Assembly: GCF_003597395.2 (NCBI RefSeq)
Contig: NC_133773.1
Location: 76,928,286-76,992,285, forward strand
Source of the DNA: Chelonoidis abingdonii
Lineage: Eukaryota > Chordata > Testudines > Testudinidae
Direction: 5' to 3'
DNA length: 64,000 nucleotides
The notes beneath the pieces were generated by a model, which ran no database searches, was not told where the DNA came from, and saw only the letters and a program-made list of their open reading frames with translations. Positions 38,401 to 53,400 of this stretch are shown one piece after another. Position numbers and translations under genes: made by a program. Position 1 is the stretch's first letter. The number at the start of each line of letters is the position of its first letter.

Positions 38401-41400
38401 CCTCGGTGATGACCATTCTTGTGTCCCAGGATATGTATTTTTCTCTTGCTCTGACAACTGACTTTGAATATTAGGGGAGGAAGAATCTCCTCTAAACCAG
38501 ATGTGAGTTTTTGGACAGTGCTAAAAACCATGCTAGAATTCTTGTATTTCTCCTTCTGATGCTCTTTGTACCATATTAGCACTTCCAAAGGCTATACTTT
38601 TTATGATACTATGCATTACTTCTTGTAGTGCTGTCTCAGCCTAATGGAAAGCATCAGTAAAAAGAAAATATATGATTTATTGTTGGGTACACACATGTGG
38701 GTTTGGCCAAAATGATTTGAAGGTGAAAATAGGAGTAATAGGTTTAGGAATAGATATTTCAAGAGTGTAAGAAACTTGCAAAGGTAAGTAGAATTCTGGC
38801 TAACATGGCAAATAATAATGTGAGTTTTTACCACTTGATGTCAGTATTATTCATTACTCTTGGGGAAATCTCAGCTCCCAGCAGCATAGAATTAAGATTA
38901 AACCGGGGGAAGAGTGAGGGGCAAAAAAACCTAACTTGTCTCAAGACTGAGCTTGATAAGTTTATGGAGGGGATGGTATCAAGAGATTGCCTACAATGGT
39001 ATCTGGCCCATCTGCGACTGCTAGTAGCAAAAATCCCCAATGACTGGAAATGGGGCATTAGATGGGGAGGGCTCTGAGTTACTACAGAGAATTCTTTCCC
39101 AGCATATGGCTAGTGGGTCTTGCCAGGATGCTCAGGGTTCAACAAGTTGCCATATTTGGGGTTAGGAAGGAATTTTCAGCCAGGTCAGATGGGCAGAGAC
39201 CCTGGTGGGGGAGTTTCGCCTTCCTTTACAGCATGGTTCACTTACTGGTTTAAACTAGAGTAAATGATGGATTCTCTCTAACTTGATGAATTTAAATCAT
39301 TATTTGAGGACTACAATATCTCAGTCACAGGTGATGGGGCTATTACAAGAGGGGATAGCTGAAGTTCTGTGTCCTTTCAGACTAGATGATTACAGTGGTC
39401 CCTTCTGGCCTTAAAGTCTGGCCTATGAGTGTAAACACAGAGGTATAGCCTACAGTTTTCTGATTAGGATTGTTTTGGTTTGAGTGAGATCATTATTACA
39501 ACTTGGACTCATTCAATGGAGCCTTTTTCTGTAGAACAAAATCTAGCAATTTTACATCACTCTGCTATGCCTAAAATATAAATTCCACACTTTTGCATTC
39601 AAACAGAGAATGTAATTAGTTGACGTCTCAGAACCTGCAAAGAGTTTAGCATGTGAGTAGCTTCACTTACTTGAATAGTCCCATTATAGCAAATAGGACT
39701 ACTCACAAGAGGAAAGTTAGGCTATGCATAAGTGGATCAAACCCTAAATAAGAAGATGAATACCAAATAGTTGCTAGAAAACCCTTATTAAGACAGTCTG
39801 AGCCAGAAGATAGTTTAGCTCTCACTGAGGATTGCTCTGATTTGAGAAAATTTGCTTACAATAATAAATCTGAATATTTAAATTCACAGGATTTCTTGGA
39901 TTTGCAACTGTGATGGCTACCATTGTATTACCATTCTGACTTTGAAAAGAGAGAAATGGGTTTGTTTATTTGTTCTCTAAAAATGTAGCATAGAGCCAAT
40001 AGCTGATTTTTACCATTCTATTGATGCCCCAAGGACAGCCTACCCCAGGTCAACACCACAGTGACCTACAAACACAGGTCCTTTCTGTACGTGGTGAATA
40101 GCTACAAATAGTTTTCAAAATGGGCAAATTTATGATTTGTCATCTCATAAAGAGGAAGACTCGACCTAGCTCACCATCTACTTCAGAAGATAATACAAAA
40201 CATAATAAGGTTATATACAAGAATGATTCATTGATATCATAAGATCTTGGAACTCTCAAAATAGCTCAATTGAAATTAATTTTCCTAAAATAAATATTGG
40301 AGGTGTGCTGAGTTGTTTTAATGAAAAGTGGTGCATGAGCTGGCCATGACTGCAGAGGCGATGCATAACTGTTGATGGGGGAGAGGGGGCATAATTTAAA
40401 GGTTCGGGGGGGGGTATGTGACCACCCCACAGAGATTTTCAAACTGTGGGACATGCCCCCTCGGGGGGAGCAGAGGAACACAGGGTGGTGGTGGGGGCAA
40501 GCGGTGACACCAGGTGGCTCAGGCCAGCCCTGTGCAGTGGGGCTTGAGGAAGGAGCACCACCTCTACCCCCTGAGTCATCTCAGCAGGCCACCCGGTCTG
40601 GATTTGAGGGTGAAACCAAAAAATCAGGGAGGGGGCATGTTACCTAGCATGCTTCCCCCACGTCACTTCTGCGTGTTTGGAATATTGTGTTAAAACTGAT
40701 TTTGTTTTCCTTGGTGGGTGTATGCATACCCTAGCAATGCTGGTGGAATGGGAACTGTTATGTTTTTTAATCAAATCTGGATTCTGCAATTGGAAAAATG
40801 CACTTTATCAAGGCAAAGATTTAATCAAACATGAGAAATGCTGAGTCCCCTTGAATACAATGGCTGAATGGACTGCAACAAGGACAAGAGAAGCTACAGG
40901 TAATTTTTCGCTATTTCTACATTCACATTTATATTTTCATGTCATTCTGCTGAGATTCACAAATCAAGTAGAGTCAAATCATGGATCTAGACCCAAGTCC
41001 TGCACAAAATCATTCATAGAACTCCACATCCTGGATATATCCTCAAGCCTACTCTTTAGCACCTATAATCTTTAAACCCCTTATCTTGAGGGAAACTTCA
41101 AAACTTGATGTGGTAGATCCAACATACAAAAAAAATATTATTTTTATAATCTCAGTTTATTAATTTGCTCAATATCATTAATGAATTATGAATTTGATAT
41201 TTATTTTATCGTAACTTCCTTTTTCAGATGCCACAATTGCTGCTTTGGTGTCATCCTCACAAATTGAAAAAAACAGATACTATTTAAAACCTTCACAAAA
41301 ATTCATCAGTTTGCTATGATAAATGAGTTGCCTCTGAGAGATCAAGATATAATAAACGTCAAGGACATAGATCTTACTCTGAACAACTGATCAGGAATTT

Positions 41401-44400
41401 TCATCAACCTACTTAAGTTTACTGTTGGACAAGGTCCAAAATTCAAAGATGCTCTGAAAACCATTCTGAAAAATGCAAAGTACATTTCTGATGAAATTCA
41501 GATTGAGGCAGCCAACGGAGAGGGGTGGCACATCCGGCTCTTCAGTGGCAATTTAGCAGCGGGTCCCTCACTCCCTCTCGGAGCAAAAGACCAGCCGCCG
41601 AATTGCCACCAAAGACTGAAGCGGCGGCTTTTTTTTTTTTTTTTTGCTGCCTGGGGCAGCGAAAACCCTGGAGCCAGCCCTGAAAATGCGTCCACTGTTT
41701 TACACTACTGTGTTTATTTCAAAGCCAAAAAGAGACTTATTGGAGTGGCCCGATAGCATGGCCTCACTGCTGAAGATACTACACAACAGATTTTGAAAGA
41801 CCTCCATGAACTGTCTTGACCCTCAAAATACTTTATTCTTGCTTTGATGATGTAAAAGTTATATCAATGTGGAAAGGAGGTGTTTACAAATCCTTTTACA
41901 AGAGAGATTAAAGAAGCAAATACACACACCTTTTGAATAACCGTCTACATCTGGTGGTCTCTCATGTGTCTGACAAGAACTCAGCAGTGGCAGGTTTGTT
42001 CTCAAGTTGTAATTTTCTGTACAGTTTTTTTTCACAGGCATGAAATGAGTGTTCTGTATAAAGGCAAAGACTCATAGAAACAATGGATGGACTGGTCACC
42101 TGAAAACCACAGAAATAATTCATAGTCATTTGGAAGAGATTGAGTATTCGTCAGACTTTGTGAATGAATAAGGTGCAAGAAGGACTCAAATTCTTGTTCT
42201 TAGCTGAGGTTACGAGAATAATTTTGAAAGTTTTTGCTCGTGTGAACAATTGGTTTCAGAAGGAAGTAATGCACCCTGCTAAAGGAATTTAATTGATTAC
42301 TATTGCCTGTGAAAAACTTCAACAAAAGCAAGAGATGTTTGAAAATTTTTTCCCAGATATTTGATCCAAGTACCGTGTTGTGAAAGATGTGTGTGATGAA
42401 GCATCAACATTAAATGTGCCACCAAAACAGCCATGGTATTGGCCCCAAAATTTCAAGATTTCATGGTCACTGAGCACTTACCAGAATTCCAAAGTGTAAA
42501 TGAGCATCAAAGATCCCAAATTTGTCAAAAATTGATTGTTGAAACCAGTGGTGAATTGCAAAGGAGATTTTATGAGAAGAATTCCAAATTATACAAAATC
42601 TTGCCAGCAATCTATTCCACCAGCTCTCTAGATGTCTTGAAAGTGGAATCACCAAGTGTTTTGATTGACTTGCTTGGATTAAATACTGAGAAGGTGACAG
42701 ATGAAATGGCTGTATTTAAACCTCTGATAGACGAGAGAAATTGCAAAGGATTTTAAGAAGTTCTAGGTGCTGCCAATGAATTAAAGGAGGCTTTCCCATC
42801 TGTTTTTTAAATGTCTATAGTGGTCTTGAGAATTCTATATTTGAATTGAATTGTCTATAGTGGTCTTGAGTTTGTGAGAATTCCTTTTCTTGTTTGAAAA
42901 TAATTTTATCACACCCAGGGCTGAGCATCGCCCATGACAGAAAGAGAAACCTAATTCTCCTGTTGTAGGAAAGTGATTTCACATAAGAACTGAACATGAT
43001 TGCCTTTGTGGAAGAATTTAGATGCCATTATCCAAGGAGATTTCAACTTTAGTTTCATGAACAATCTTTGTTACACCCTGCTTTCATGTTAAGATCTATA
43101 CTTTTATATTTCTGAATCTTTGAATGTTGGAATATTTGTTATACTGAACAATCATATAAATATGTATCTTATTTTTCCTTATTTCATAAAAATGAAGTAA
43201 AAAAAAAATAAGCCTCTGATTGAGACTATGGTTTTCGCTAAGTACATGAACTTTTGAAGGCAAGCACAACAGCACCTCTTGTCATGTAGCGCTCTACCTC
43301 ATGTTACTGTGCTAGCTTTGGGCCTGAGACAAACTAACAGAAATGTGTATCAATTTATGCACCTATTCACTGTTATCCAGTCTGATGTGTATTATTTGCC
43401 CCAACAGCAGCAGCAACAGGTGGTATTTAATTCTACCTCATAAGTACCATACACCTCTAAGCAAACACACCTACCAAATTATAGTGTGAATTATTTTAAT
43501 ACTCAAAGAAAAATATTCCCCAGTGAACAGACTTTTTGATTCAGTTTTTTAATGCTAACTGAAGTAGTTTTTGTTCTACGTCAGTGATTAAATGAAATCC
43601 ATCAGAGGGATAACAGATAGCTTTTAGTATTTGTCAAAATGTGACAAATTAATGGCATTCCTAGTTGTCAAAATTCAAGGGTAGATAAAAGCTGAATAAA
43701 TTTAGAGGTAATTAATTAATTCATTGTTTCTAGGAAAGTAGCACAGCATGTTCATTTATTTATTTTGAATAGAACACCATCACTTTAAAAAACAAAGATT
43801 TGTGTTATCTGTGAGTGGGATTGTTTTGTGTAATATCAAAAATCAGTGCTAGCTTTCCATAGTATTGGATAATGATTATCATAACACAAGTTACTGGGCT
43901 CATTGCTGGCATAGCTGAGTGATATTTGATGTGCTGATATATACTGGGTGTCAGTCTAGATGATGTAAGGGTCCTTTCTGGTATCATCATACTCAGACTC
44001 TATTTGTTATTTATCCACTCCTGAATTTGAACAAATGATGTTACAAAAACAATTATCCATTTACATTTGAAAAAAAATGTTAGGATGTTGATTACTCTGA
44101 CTCATTATCACCGTCTTTCTCCTGGTTTATATCACTCTTCTTTGCTCATATTTTATTTTGTTTGTGCAGATGTATTTACCTAAAACCAGCTTGCGTCTGG
44201 GGCCTGATGCTGCAAATCCATGAATAAGGGTTTGCAGGATCTAAACATGTGAACATGAACACCCATTTTTACTCTATTTTTTCTATTATTAAGATAAAAA
44301 GGAAGCAGTGAAAATGTCTGCTGGAGTCAGAACGACCTTTGTTAGTAAGTGCAGCAGAGGATGAGCTTTGCTGGCTTCACTAGTACAGCCTATGGAAGAA

Positions 44401-47400
44401 GCTACAGAGTGTGTTGGGGGGAAATATGGATTGTTTGCCAGCCTAAGCCAACATAACAAAACCATGCATAAATCACTGTAATTGATGCACACTATATCTA
44501 ATTTAAGGTGCTCTGTTGCCTTTTGCTTTTAAAGGTTCTAAGAGTCAGAAACATGTCCTAAGACCAGAGTCTCTTGAAGGGACAGACGAGGAGGATCCAG
44601 TGACAGCCCTGGAATGGGACCCTCTGTCGACTGACTATCTTCTTGTTGCTAATTTACATAATGGCATTCGACTAGTTGATTCTGAGTCTCTCTGCTGTAT
44701 CACAGCATTTAATTTTCCTAGTGCAGCAGCATCAGTTCAGTGCTTAGCCTGGGTTCCTAGTGCTCCTGGAATGTTTATTACTGGAGGTAATCTTTTCTTA
44801 TTGTTGATAGTTTATTGAATGGTTATAAATATAGCGTTGAATCTCCAAAATAGGTACTGTACTTCATGTTTAATCTTTTCTGTACCTTTGACTTTAATGT
44901 CAATAGAAACAGAAATATTTTAACGTATTCTAGAAAAAATGAATGCATAAAACAGATGCAGACAGTTTTGCCATGGGTTTATCATCATGGATTACAATTT
45001 GCTGGGGGATGGGCATAAGCAAGCAAGCCATTCCCCACTCCCCCGCTTCCATTTCTGTTGTTTTTGGAGCTCACTTTTTCCAATCCTTTCTCCTTTCTGA
45101 ACCAGAGAGTGAAGGGGAAATTGTGGTTGAATTGTGGGAGAATTGTTGGAGTAGTAGAGAGAGAGGAAGGGTGAATTAGAGAATATTTTATGCTGTTGTT
45201 GATAGGTTTACCCACTGTACTCGAAGAATGAAGATGTAAAAGCATGCTTGTAACATTATTTTAAGAGTATACATTTAATTCAATGTTTCACTTTTTGATT
45301 AATTTGGTGCTTAAATTATGTACATTGTTTATATAGAAAAAAAAATTAATAAATGGAGCTTTTTTTAAAATCTCAGATTCTCAGGTTGGAGTGTTACGTA
45401 TTTGGAATGTTTCACGCACAACACCTATAGATAATTTTAAGTTGAAGAAAACAGGGTTCCATGGTTTACATGTGCTCAATTCTCCTCCAAAGAAAAAGTG
45501 TAAGTATATATTTAATTATTGTAATTCAGTGCAGTGGTTGCAAGTTAAAATAATCTAGTCCTTTCTCTTTGTGTCTGACCCTGTACACCCGAATCAAAAC
45601 TCCCTGACTTTGGATCTACTTCTGTAGTCGTTAATCAAAACAGCTGTTGACACCAATGCATTTTTGGGCAGACTAAATGCTATCAGATCAAACCTTTTGT
45701 TAAGTTCTTCCTTATTAGGCAGTCCCTCACGTAGGAATACTACAGTCTTGCTCCCAACCCCAGTGAAGTACGATATACATTCTCTTTTTATAACAAATAC
45801 CTCATAACAATATGCAAAGCTTGTAGCCCCTTAGAATAGCTTTACACAATAAACAAGGTAAGGCAAGCTTGGTGAGATAATATATTTTATTGGACCAATT
45901 TCTGTTGGTGAGAGTGACAAGCTTTTGAGCTTATACAGAGATCTTTGTCTGGTCACACTTGATGCTGTCTGGAAGCTTCAAATCTTGTCACACACACCAA
46001 CAGAAGTTGGTCTAATAATAGATATTACCTCACCCACCTTGTCTGTCTAATAACCTGGGACCAACATGGATACAACAACATTGCATACATGTAAAGATGT
46101 GTAATGCAAGTTGTGCATTGATTCTGGTTCTCTAGGCCTTAATAGATTACTAGTATAAAAATCAGAAAAGACATTTTGTTGAGCACATAATCTCTTACCA
46201 TGAAAAAGAGAGCCTGAAGGGGAAGGTTACCTACTACCATGTTATAACATATCATCCACTTTCTCGCTTTTATTCTATGAATTCTTCAAACTTCCTAGAA
46301 CACATTTTTGCACTCTTTCATCAGCCTAGAGACAGTATTTTGAGAATGTTGTATCAAATTTAAGCTTCTTACCTCCATCTTCAAAGCTGCATATACTTAT
46401 CCTCCCTTATTCAGCACACATTGTTCCTGTCCCCTCCACACTGCCGACTTTCCCATTCTCATCTACCTATTTATCAACTTGTCCCATATTCATCTCCCTG
46501 CCTTTTTCTACGCAACCTCTGTGCATTGTACAGCTTCCAAGTTACCAAGGCATAGATCCATATTTAAGTTCCTTTTAGAGACCCTCTTCTGCCCTACTAC
46601 AGATAATAAATCTAATTATCTTGTTGTTCCTAATTCCTCTAACCTCCTTCTGTTTTTCCTTAGACTATGAACTTCATTCGGGAAGGGACCATCCCTTCTT
46701 GAATGTCTGTAGAGCACTTAGCACATCTTGGGCATTTCCAAAAACAAATAATAAAGATGATAATATTGGTCTTATTTAACTTCTGTTCTTCTGTTTTATA
46801 TCAGCCACCATTTTTCTACTACCAGTACCAATTCCTGTTACTTTTGTTACTGTTAGCTTGATATTTTGAGGGACACTATCAACCTGAATTTTTTGAAGAC
46901 TAATTTTCAAAAATTGTGGATTCTGGCACAGCTCCCTTTAAATGGTATAACCTGTTATTTTTTAAAAGTTTCTTGAATATTTTTCTAAGGGATTTCTCTT
47001 CTTCTCTGTTGATGTTTAGAACGATTTATTGGGAGATGCACAATATCGGATATGCTCAGGCCCACCCTCTCACCATGGAAACCTTCCTACTTGTCAGCAT
47101 CAAATAGGCAAATGAATTTTACAAGCCCTGATGTGAAGTGATGTAACTGCTGCTTGTTTTTAAATATGAAAAAAAGAAAATATGTTAATATGTTTATATC
47201 TTTTTATTAAGCACTTTCATCACATTCTCCTACTAAAAATCATCATACATCATCTACCAGTGAGGCCGTTCCACCCCCAACTCTAACCCCAAACCAAGCA
47301 TTCTCTCTTCCTCCTGGCCATGCTGTCTGCTGTTTTATGGATGGTGGAGTGGGACTTTATGACATGGGAGCCAAGAAATGGGATTTCCTTAGAGATTTGG

Positions 47401-50400
47401 TATGTCTCCTTTGCCTGTCCAATGTTTTGAATGAAATAATAATTAACATATATACAGCATTTTTATGCACAATAATCAAGGACTGAGCATAGAGCCTACA
47501 GTATAGTGTGCAGGCAAATCAGATTCATAAATAAAAAGGGGCTGAAGCTTTAGAAACCTTGTGTAACAGCTCTAGAATGTTGAACTTAATTCTTCACTAC
47601 AGAGGAAGACTGCCAAATAATGTAGGACCCAAATTTGAACTACCGAAAACTAATATTTAGTGAGGGAGCTACTTCATATTTTAAATATCAGTTTAACTCT
47701 TCCCGTCTCCCCTCCTCTCCCACCTCACAAAAAAAAATTACTTTTTCTATAATGGATGAAGAGAAGGAGTATAATAGTTATGTGACCCTTTTATTGCTGC
47801 ATGTCAATTATCCAGCCAGCACATGCGGAAAATAGTGCTGATGAGTTCACTGATGATGCTTTTAATAAACAAGGAGGTAAAAAATGCAGTGTCCTTTTGG
47901 ATTTAAGTAAAAAACTAAACAGGAGTATTAAGGAAAAAACAATTTACTCAGCTGAAAAACCCTAAGCAAAGCAGGCAAATAAATATTGTTTTCAAATATC
48001 TCATAGTGTGATCCTGTAGTCTATATGCAAGCAAAGTGTCTAGTGAAACCAGTGAGTTTTGTCTGAGTAAGCACAATGAGCAAGCCTATGAAAATGTCAG
48101 AGAGAAATAGAAAGTAACCACAAAAACGTAAAACTACTAACATTACTTCATAATGTCTTTTTTTCAATGATCAGGCAAGAATTAGAATTAGCAGAGCAGT
48201 TTCATGCAGCAAAATGTTGGGTTACACTGAGGGTGTGTTTGCACTGGGAAAATTCAGAAATATAATTCTTTACTGATGCAGCTCCTTTGGTAGCAACCTT
48301 GGAAGCTCTAGAATAGATAAGGCACAGGCATTTTTACTACCAGGTCATCTAATCCTGGATTATGTTATGCCACAGGTGGAGAATTACAGGTCTGGTGTAT
48401 TAGAAGTGTAAACCGACATTAACTGTGTATACCTTAGCTCCTCTACCACTCGAGATATTCCAGGAATTTGGTAGAACTCCACCACTTAGTGTTACTGATT
48501 TTGTTTAAAATGTTTTTAATGTTTATAAATGAAGAAAATGAAATATAGTTTATTAAACAAACACTTGTTTAAATATACGGACACTTACTGTAGGTGTGAC
48601 TCCAGCATCCATCCATGTCCATGAAAATGGAAGCAGAAATAGGAAACCAGGAAAGAAACTATTAGAACTCGATTTCATCTGCAAGCAGCCAGTTTGTTTG
48701 TTTCCACTTTTATGGAAACAGATGTTATGTCTGAAAACAAAATCAGGGTTTGAAAAGAATCCTTTAGAACTTTCTCTACTACTTGTGAAAAAATAAGCCC
48801 ACTTTCGCAAGAGCAAAAGGTGGCCAGCTACTGAAAATTGTACCTTAGAACTTTCATGTCAGTTTCACATATTTGTTTTCCAAAAAGGGTCATTATTTTG
48901 CTATAAGGCGTAAAAGCAAACACCATTTGGAATATAAGGTCTCACAGGAAAAACATAAGAAAATTGAATTTTGAAATAGAAATGACTTTGCATTTAGGTA
49001 CAGCCCAATTAATAACATTTCAGTCATAATGACTGATGCACAGAGCCAAATTCTGCTCATTTACACCTGTGCAACTCTACAGGGAGTTGGCATTGTTAAT
49101 TTCCCCAGAGTGTGCACAGGTGCTGCTTGGAGTAGAATTTGGCCTATGACATATACTATTTTGCTGGGTTTTTTAAATCCTTTGGAAGAAGAAAGAGAGG
49201 AGAGATCCAGATGCTTATTACATCTTTTACTATTAACTGATTAGCTGAAAAGTATGGCTCTGCTGGAGCCTGAATTTGGTTTGGTAGGTTTTATTTTAGT
49301 GTTGCATTCAAATGAAGGATCATTGCCTTTTTCCATTATATTTTTCACTCACATAGTTTTCAGTTACTTAAAACTCAGCAATTATTTTGCTTTGTGGTAA
49401 GACTTCTAAAGAAAATTTAATGGTGAAAATTGGTTAAGCATTTTTTTTAAATCTAGAAATAAAAAAAGTGTTTGGCAATTTAAGGAATTAGCTCTCAACC
49501 TTTCAAGACCACTGTACCCCTTTCAGGAGTCTAATTTGTCTTGTGTACCCCAAGTTTCACCTCACTTAAGAACTACTTGCTTACAAAATCAGACGTAAAA
49601 ATACAAAAGTGTCACAGAACACTATTACTGAGAAATTGCTCACTTTCTCATTTTTACCATAGAATAAATCAATTGGAATATAAATATTATACATACATTT
49701 CAGTATATAGTATATGGAATAGTCTGAACAAGTCATTGTCTGTCTGTATGAAATGAGGAGGGAGGGCTAGCTCAGAGGAGTAAGGGGTAGCTCAGTGGTT
49801 TGAGTATTAGCCTGCTAAACCCAGGGTTGTGAGTTCAGTCTTTAAGGGGGCCACTTAGGGGTCTGGGGCAAAAATTGGTCCTGCTAGTGAAGGCAGAGGG
49901 CTGGACTCAATGACCTTTCAAGGTCCCTTCTGGTTCTAGGAGATTGGTATATCTCCAATTATTTATTTATTTTATTTTAGTTTGTACTGATTTCACCAGT
50001 GCTTTTTATGTAGCTTGTTGAAAAAACAGGCAAATATCTAGATGAGTTGATGTACCCCCTGGAAGACCTCCATGTACTCCATGGGGTACATGTACCTCAG
50101 GTTGAGAACCACTGGTTTAAGGCACTATGTAAATCTCTAAATTGCATGCTAAAATATTAATATAAAATGTTAATATAGATGTAAAGATGTTAGAGAACTA
50201 CAGTAAAGAGTTAAAACTACAGAAAATAAGGTTAGCTTATCAATTAAATCAACTGTGTTCATGTGACAAAAATCTTTAAGGTACTAGTATTCATTTTTTT
50301 AATTATATCATTTTAGGGACATGTTGAAACCATCTTTGACTGTAAATTCAAACCTGATAACCCTGACCTTCTAGCTACAGCATCATTTGATGGGACAATA

Positions 50401-53400
50401 AAAGTTTGGGATATAAACACTTTAACAGCAGTCTACACCTCTCCTGGGAATGAGGGGGTCATTTATTCTCTTTCTTGGGCTCCAGGTAAGAGTATTAGAT
50501 TTTAGGCATAAATATTATTATATGATTATTGAAATTTTCTGCGCAAAATGCAATTGATCTGATGAATTCAGGTAAATGCTCATGTAATTCTCAAGTTTGC
50601 AAGCTGGAATGTACATGCTCTTCTGTCCATCCCTAAGGAAAAATCCTTCCCTCTCCTCAGCATCTATTTGTAAAAAGCCCTGACTACACCAGAACCAGGG
50701 CAGTTTTGATTCACTGGAGTGGAGGCAGGATTTGAGAAACCTGTGCAAGGACTTTCTTCATGTATTCATTGTGGGTCCGAAGGGGAGAGGCTACCTACCA
50801 GCAACTGTTGATCTTAGTCATATTCTGGAAGATGTGTTCCCAAGCCCAACTAAGGGTGCTGTTCAGAGCTTCTAACTTAGGCAAAACTCCCATTGACTAC
50901 AGTGTCAGTTTTGCCAAAGTGCTGAAAAGGGCCCTTTGGAGGAATCTTCCTCAAAACATCATGTCCACGTAGCTATGTTCGCTGCTGGAGAGTCTGCCAG
51001 GGGACAGGAAGATTTTTTTCCCTATCCAATAGAGCAACAGCAGAGCTCTTCTGTAATTACAACGGCCTCAAATCTGCAGCAGTTACTGCTTAGGTCATGC
51101 CAACCACTCCATCACCCTTACACAAATAAATGCGTTAGTCTCTAAGATGCCACAAGGACTCCTCGCTGGTTTTGTTGATACAGACTAACGTGGCTACCGC
51201 TGAAACCTGTCACAAGGGTGACTGCAATCCTCCATTCTTTTCTTTATGCCCTGCATTAGTAGTACTAGGAGATATGTCATCATCAAATACAAATACATAC
51301 AACAGAAATGTATTTGTAATTTGATTTGTGGGAAAGAAGCTTACTTTATCTGAAAGGGAAAATGTTGATCTCTTTCCACTTTTCGGCTTGCATCATCCCC
51401 CAAATGCATTAGCTCCCACACGTACAATATTTGCCAACATTTGGATTTGGTCTGGAGAAAGAACTTGAACATACTAGTTTCTCTTTCCCTTCCTCCATAA
51501 CTCCACCTGCTTGAATATCTTTTCTGCTCCCCTGAGTCCTTCTTCAGATTTTCTCCTCTTAGCCCCTTAAGTATAATCCAAAATTTATTATTTCTGCACC
51601 ATGTAGGTGTTTTCTGTATGAGATGTGCCTGGTTAATAGCACCAGTTTCTGTTCTGGGATTGAATCAGAGTGGTGAGCAAGTGGAGACTTGTGTTTCTGT
51701 GTCTTATTCCCCGTTGTGTAATGTATACAGTAATGATTCCCTACATCATAGGAGTACTATGAAGATGAATTCACAAATGTGTTTGAAGTGCTCAGGTATT
51801 ACAGTGATGGGGTCCTATAGGGATAGATAGTAGTGGAATCTGATGGTCCAAGACTGGAAGTAATTTAAAAAGAAAAGTGATTGCTTAAGTGTCATCACAT
51901 CTGTCCTATGTGTGCCCAGCTATGAGAGAGAGAGAGAGAGCGCACTTTATCTGCTGTGGTCTGCTGTTCATACAGGTTTAAAATGAAACTACATAATTTT
52001 CCGCAGATGCTTTGAGCTTTAAGCACTAGACATCGTGTGGCATTTATAGTTTCAAAGAAAGCCTATGGACAACAAAGTGCTGTCAGGTGGTACATCTTGT
52101 CTTCTCTCTGCATTCAGTGCATGGGGTTGGCATGGGACTTGAGCTCATGTTTGCAGCCAGTCAATGTCTACCTTGCACAGCGGTGCCTAGAGTAGAAGGG
52201 TAGAACACATAAGGCTTTTGTTGGAACTGCTGCTTCTGAACTAGTGTCAAGTCCCCTGCAAATTCTGGGCTCTGATTGTGAGGCTACATTGTTAATCTGC
52301 CATTGCTATCATATGGTTATGTATTTCTTTAATTAAAATGGAAAATTATATATATAAAAATAACACTGACATTGTACTCATTATGATGTGTCTCTAATGT
52401 CTGTTCCTCCAAGGGGATTTGAACTGTATAGCTGGTGCAACTTCCAGGAATGGTGGTTTTATCTGGGATGTCCCTAGAGGCAAAATGGTAACCCGCTTTA
52501 GTGAGGTGAGATGAGTTTATGTTGCTTGGCTTCTTAAATGTAAGCTAGTGGCTCCCTCTAGTGCTGATCTAGATAAAGCTGGATCCGTGTTTGTATGCTT
52601 TAAAAAGATATGTAACTTAACTTCAAATTATAGCCAAATTTATTACACCCAGTCTGAGCTCTGGAACAGGTACGACTCACTTCTTTAACTTGGATCCATC
52701 ACTTCAATATCATTGCTTTATTAGTTGACTTACAGGGGATCCAAAAGAGAGGTGGAATATTTCCTCTCAAAAGCACATGTATTCTATTCTATTCTATTCT
52801 ATTAATCTTCGGACTCAAAAATATATCAAAATATAATGTAGTAGTGACCAGGTTTAATTTATGGTCCTGAGGTCTAACTCCAGAATGACAATGCTGCATT
52901 AGCAATGCACTGTTATTTAATTATTGATTTAGACTTATGAAAATCTGTATTAAGTGCCCCTCTTGTGGGCTTGCATTGCCTAGAATCTTAGTGGTGGTCA
53001 GTTCAGGTCCTGGAGCACTGATGTAATTTGCTCTTGGCATAAACCTCTGTTTAATAAGCTGGTTGCACCATTCTGCACTAACTTCAGTTTTCACGTGGTC
53101 TCAATGTGTAGCCCCATGTAGACTGCCTTACAGCAATCTAATCTGGAGGTGACAAAGACATGAATAACTGGTAAACTCTGCATCAGAGAGAGAGAAAGGG
53201 CTTCTTCTCAGCAGACACAGATGGAAAAATAAAGTTCTTGACCACAGATGCCACTTGGGCATCCAGAAGCAACCCAAGATCTAAAAACACACCTAATGTG
53301 TACACCTGTGTTACAAGTTACCTTTCCTCAGTGAGTGGTGTTGATATATATTCCACCAACTTTTCTAGCTGCTTCACACAGCCCACTAACTTTCTCAACT

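Larger units (their letters stand above)
50486..52413. other. WDR17 intron
   Basis: Apart from the PLE tail at 51120-51215 and the GA microsatellite at 51924-51940, I recognise nothing. Open frames here are short and unsupported. Confidence 0.4.

Noticed and set aside
49788..49841. tRNA gene
   Set aside because: The A and B boxes belong to a tRNA-derived SINE; the sequence does not fold into an intact tRNA and is followed by a SINE body and tail.
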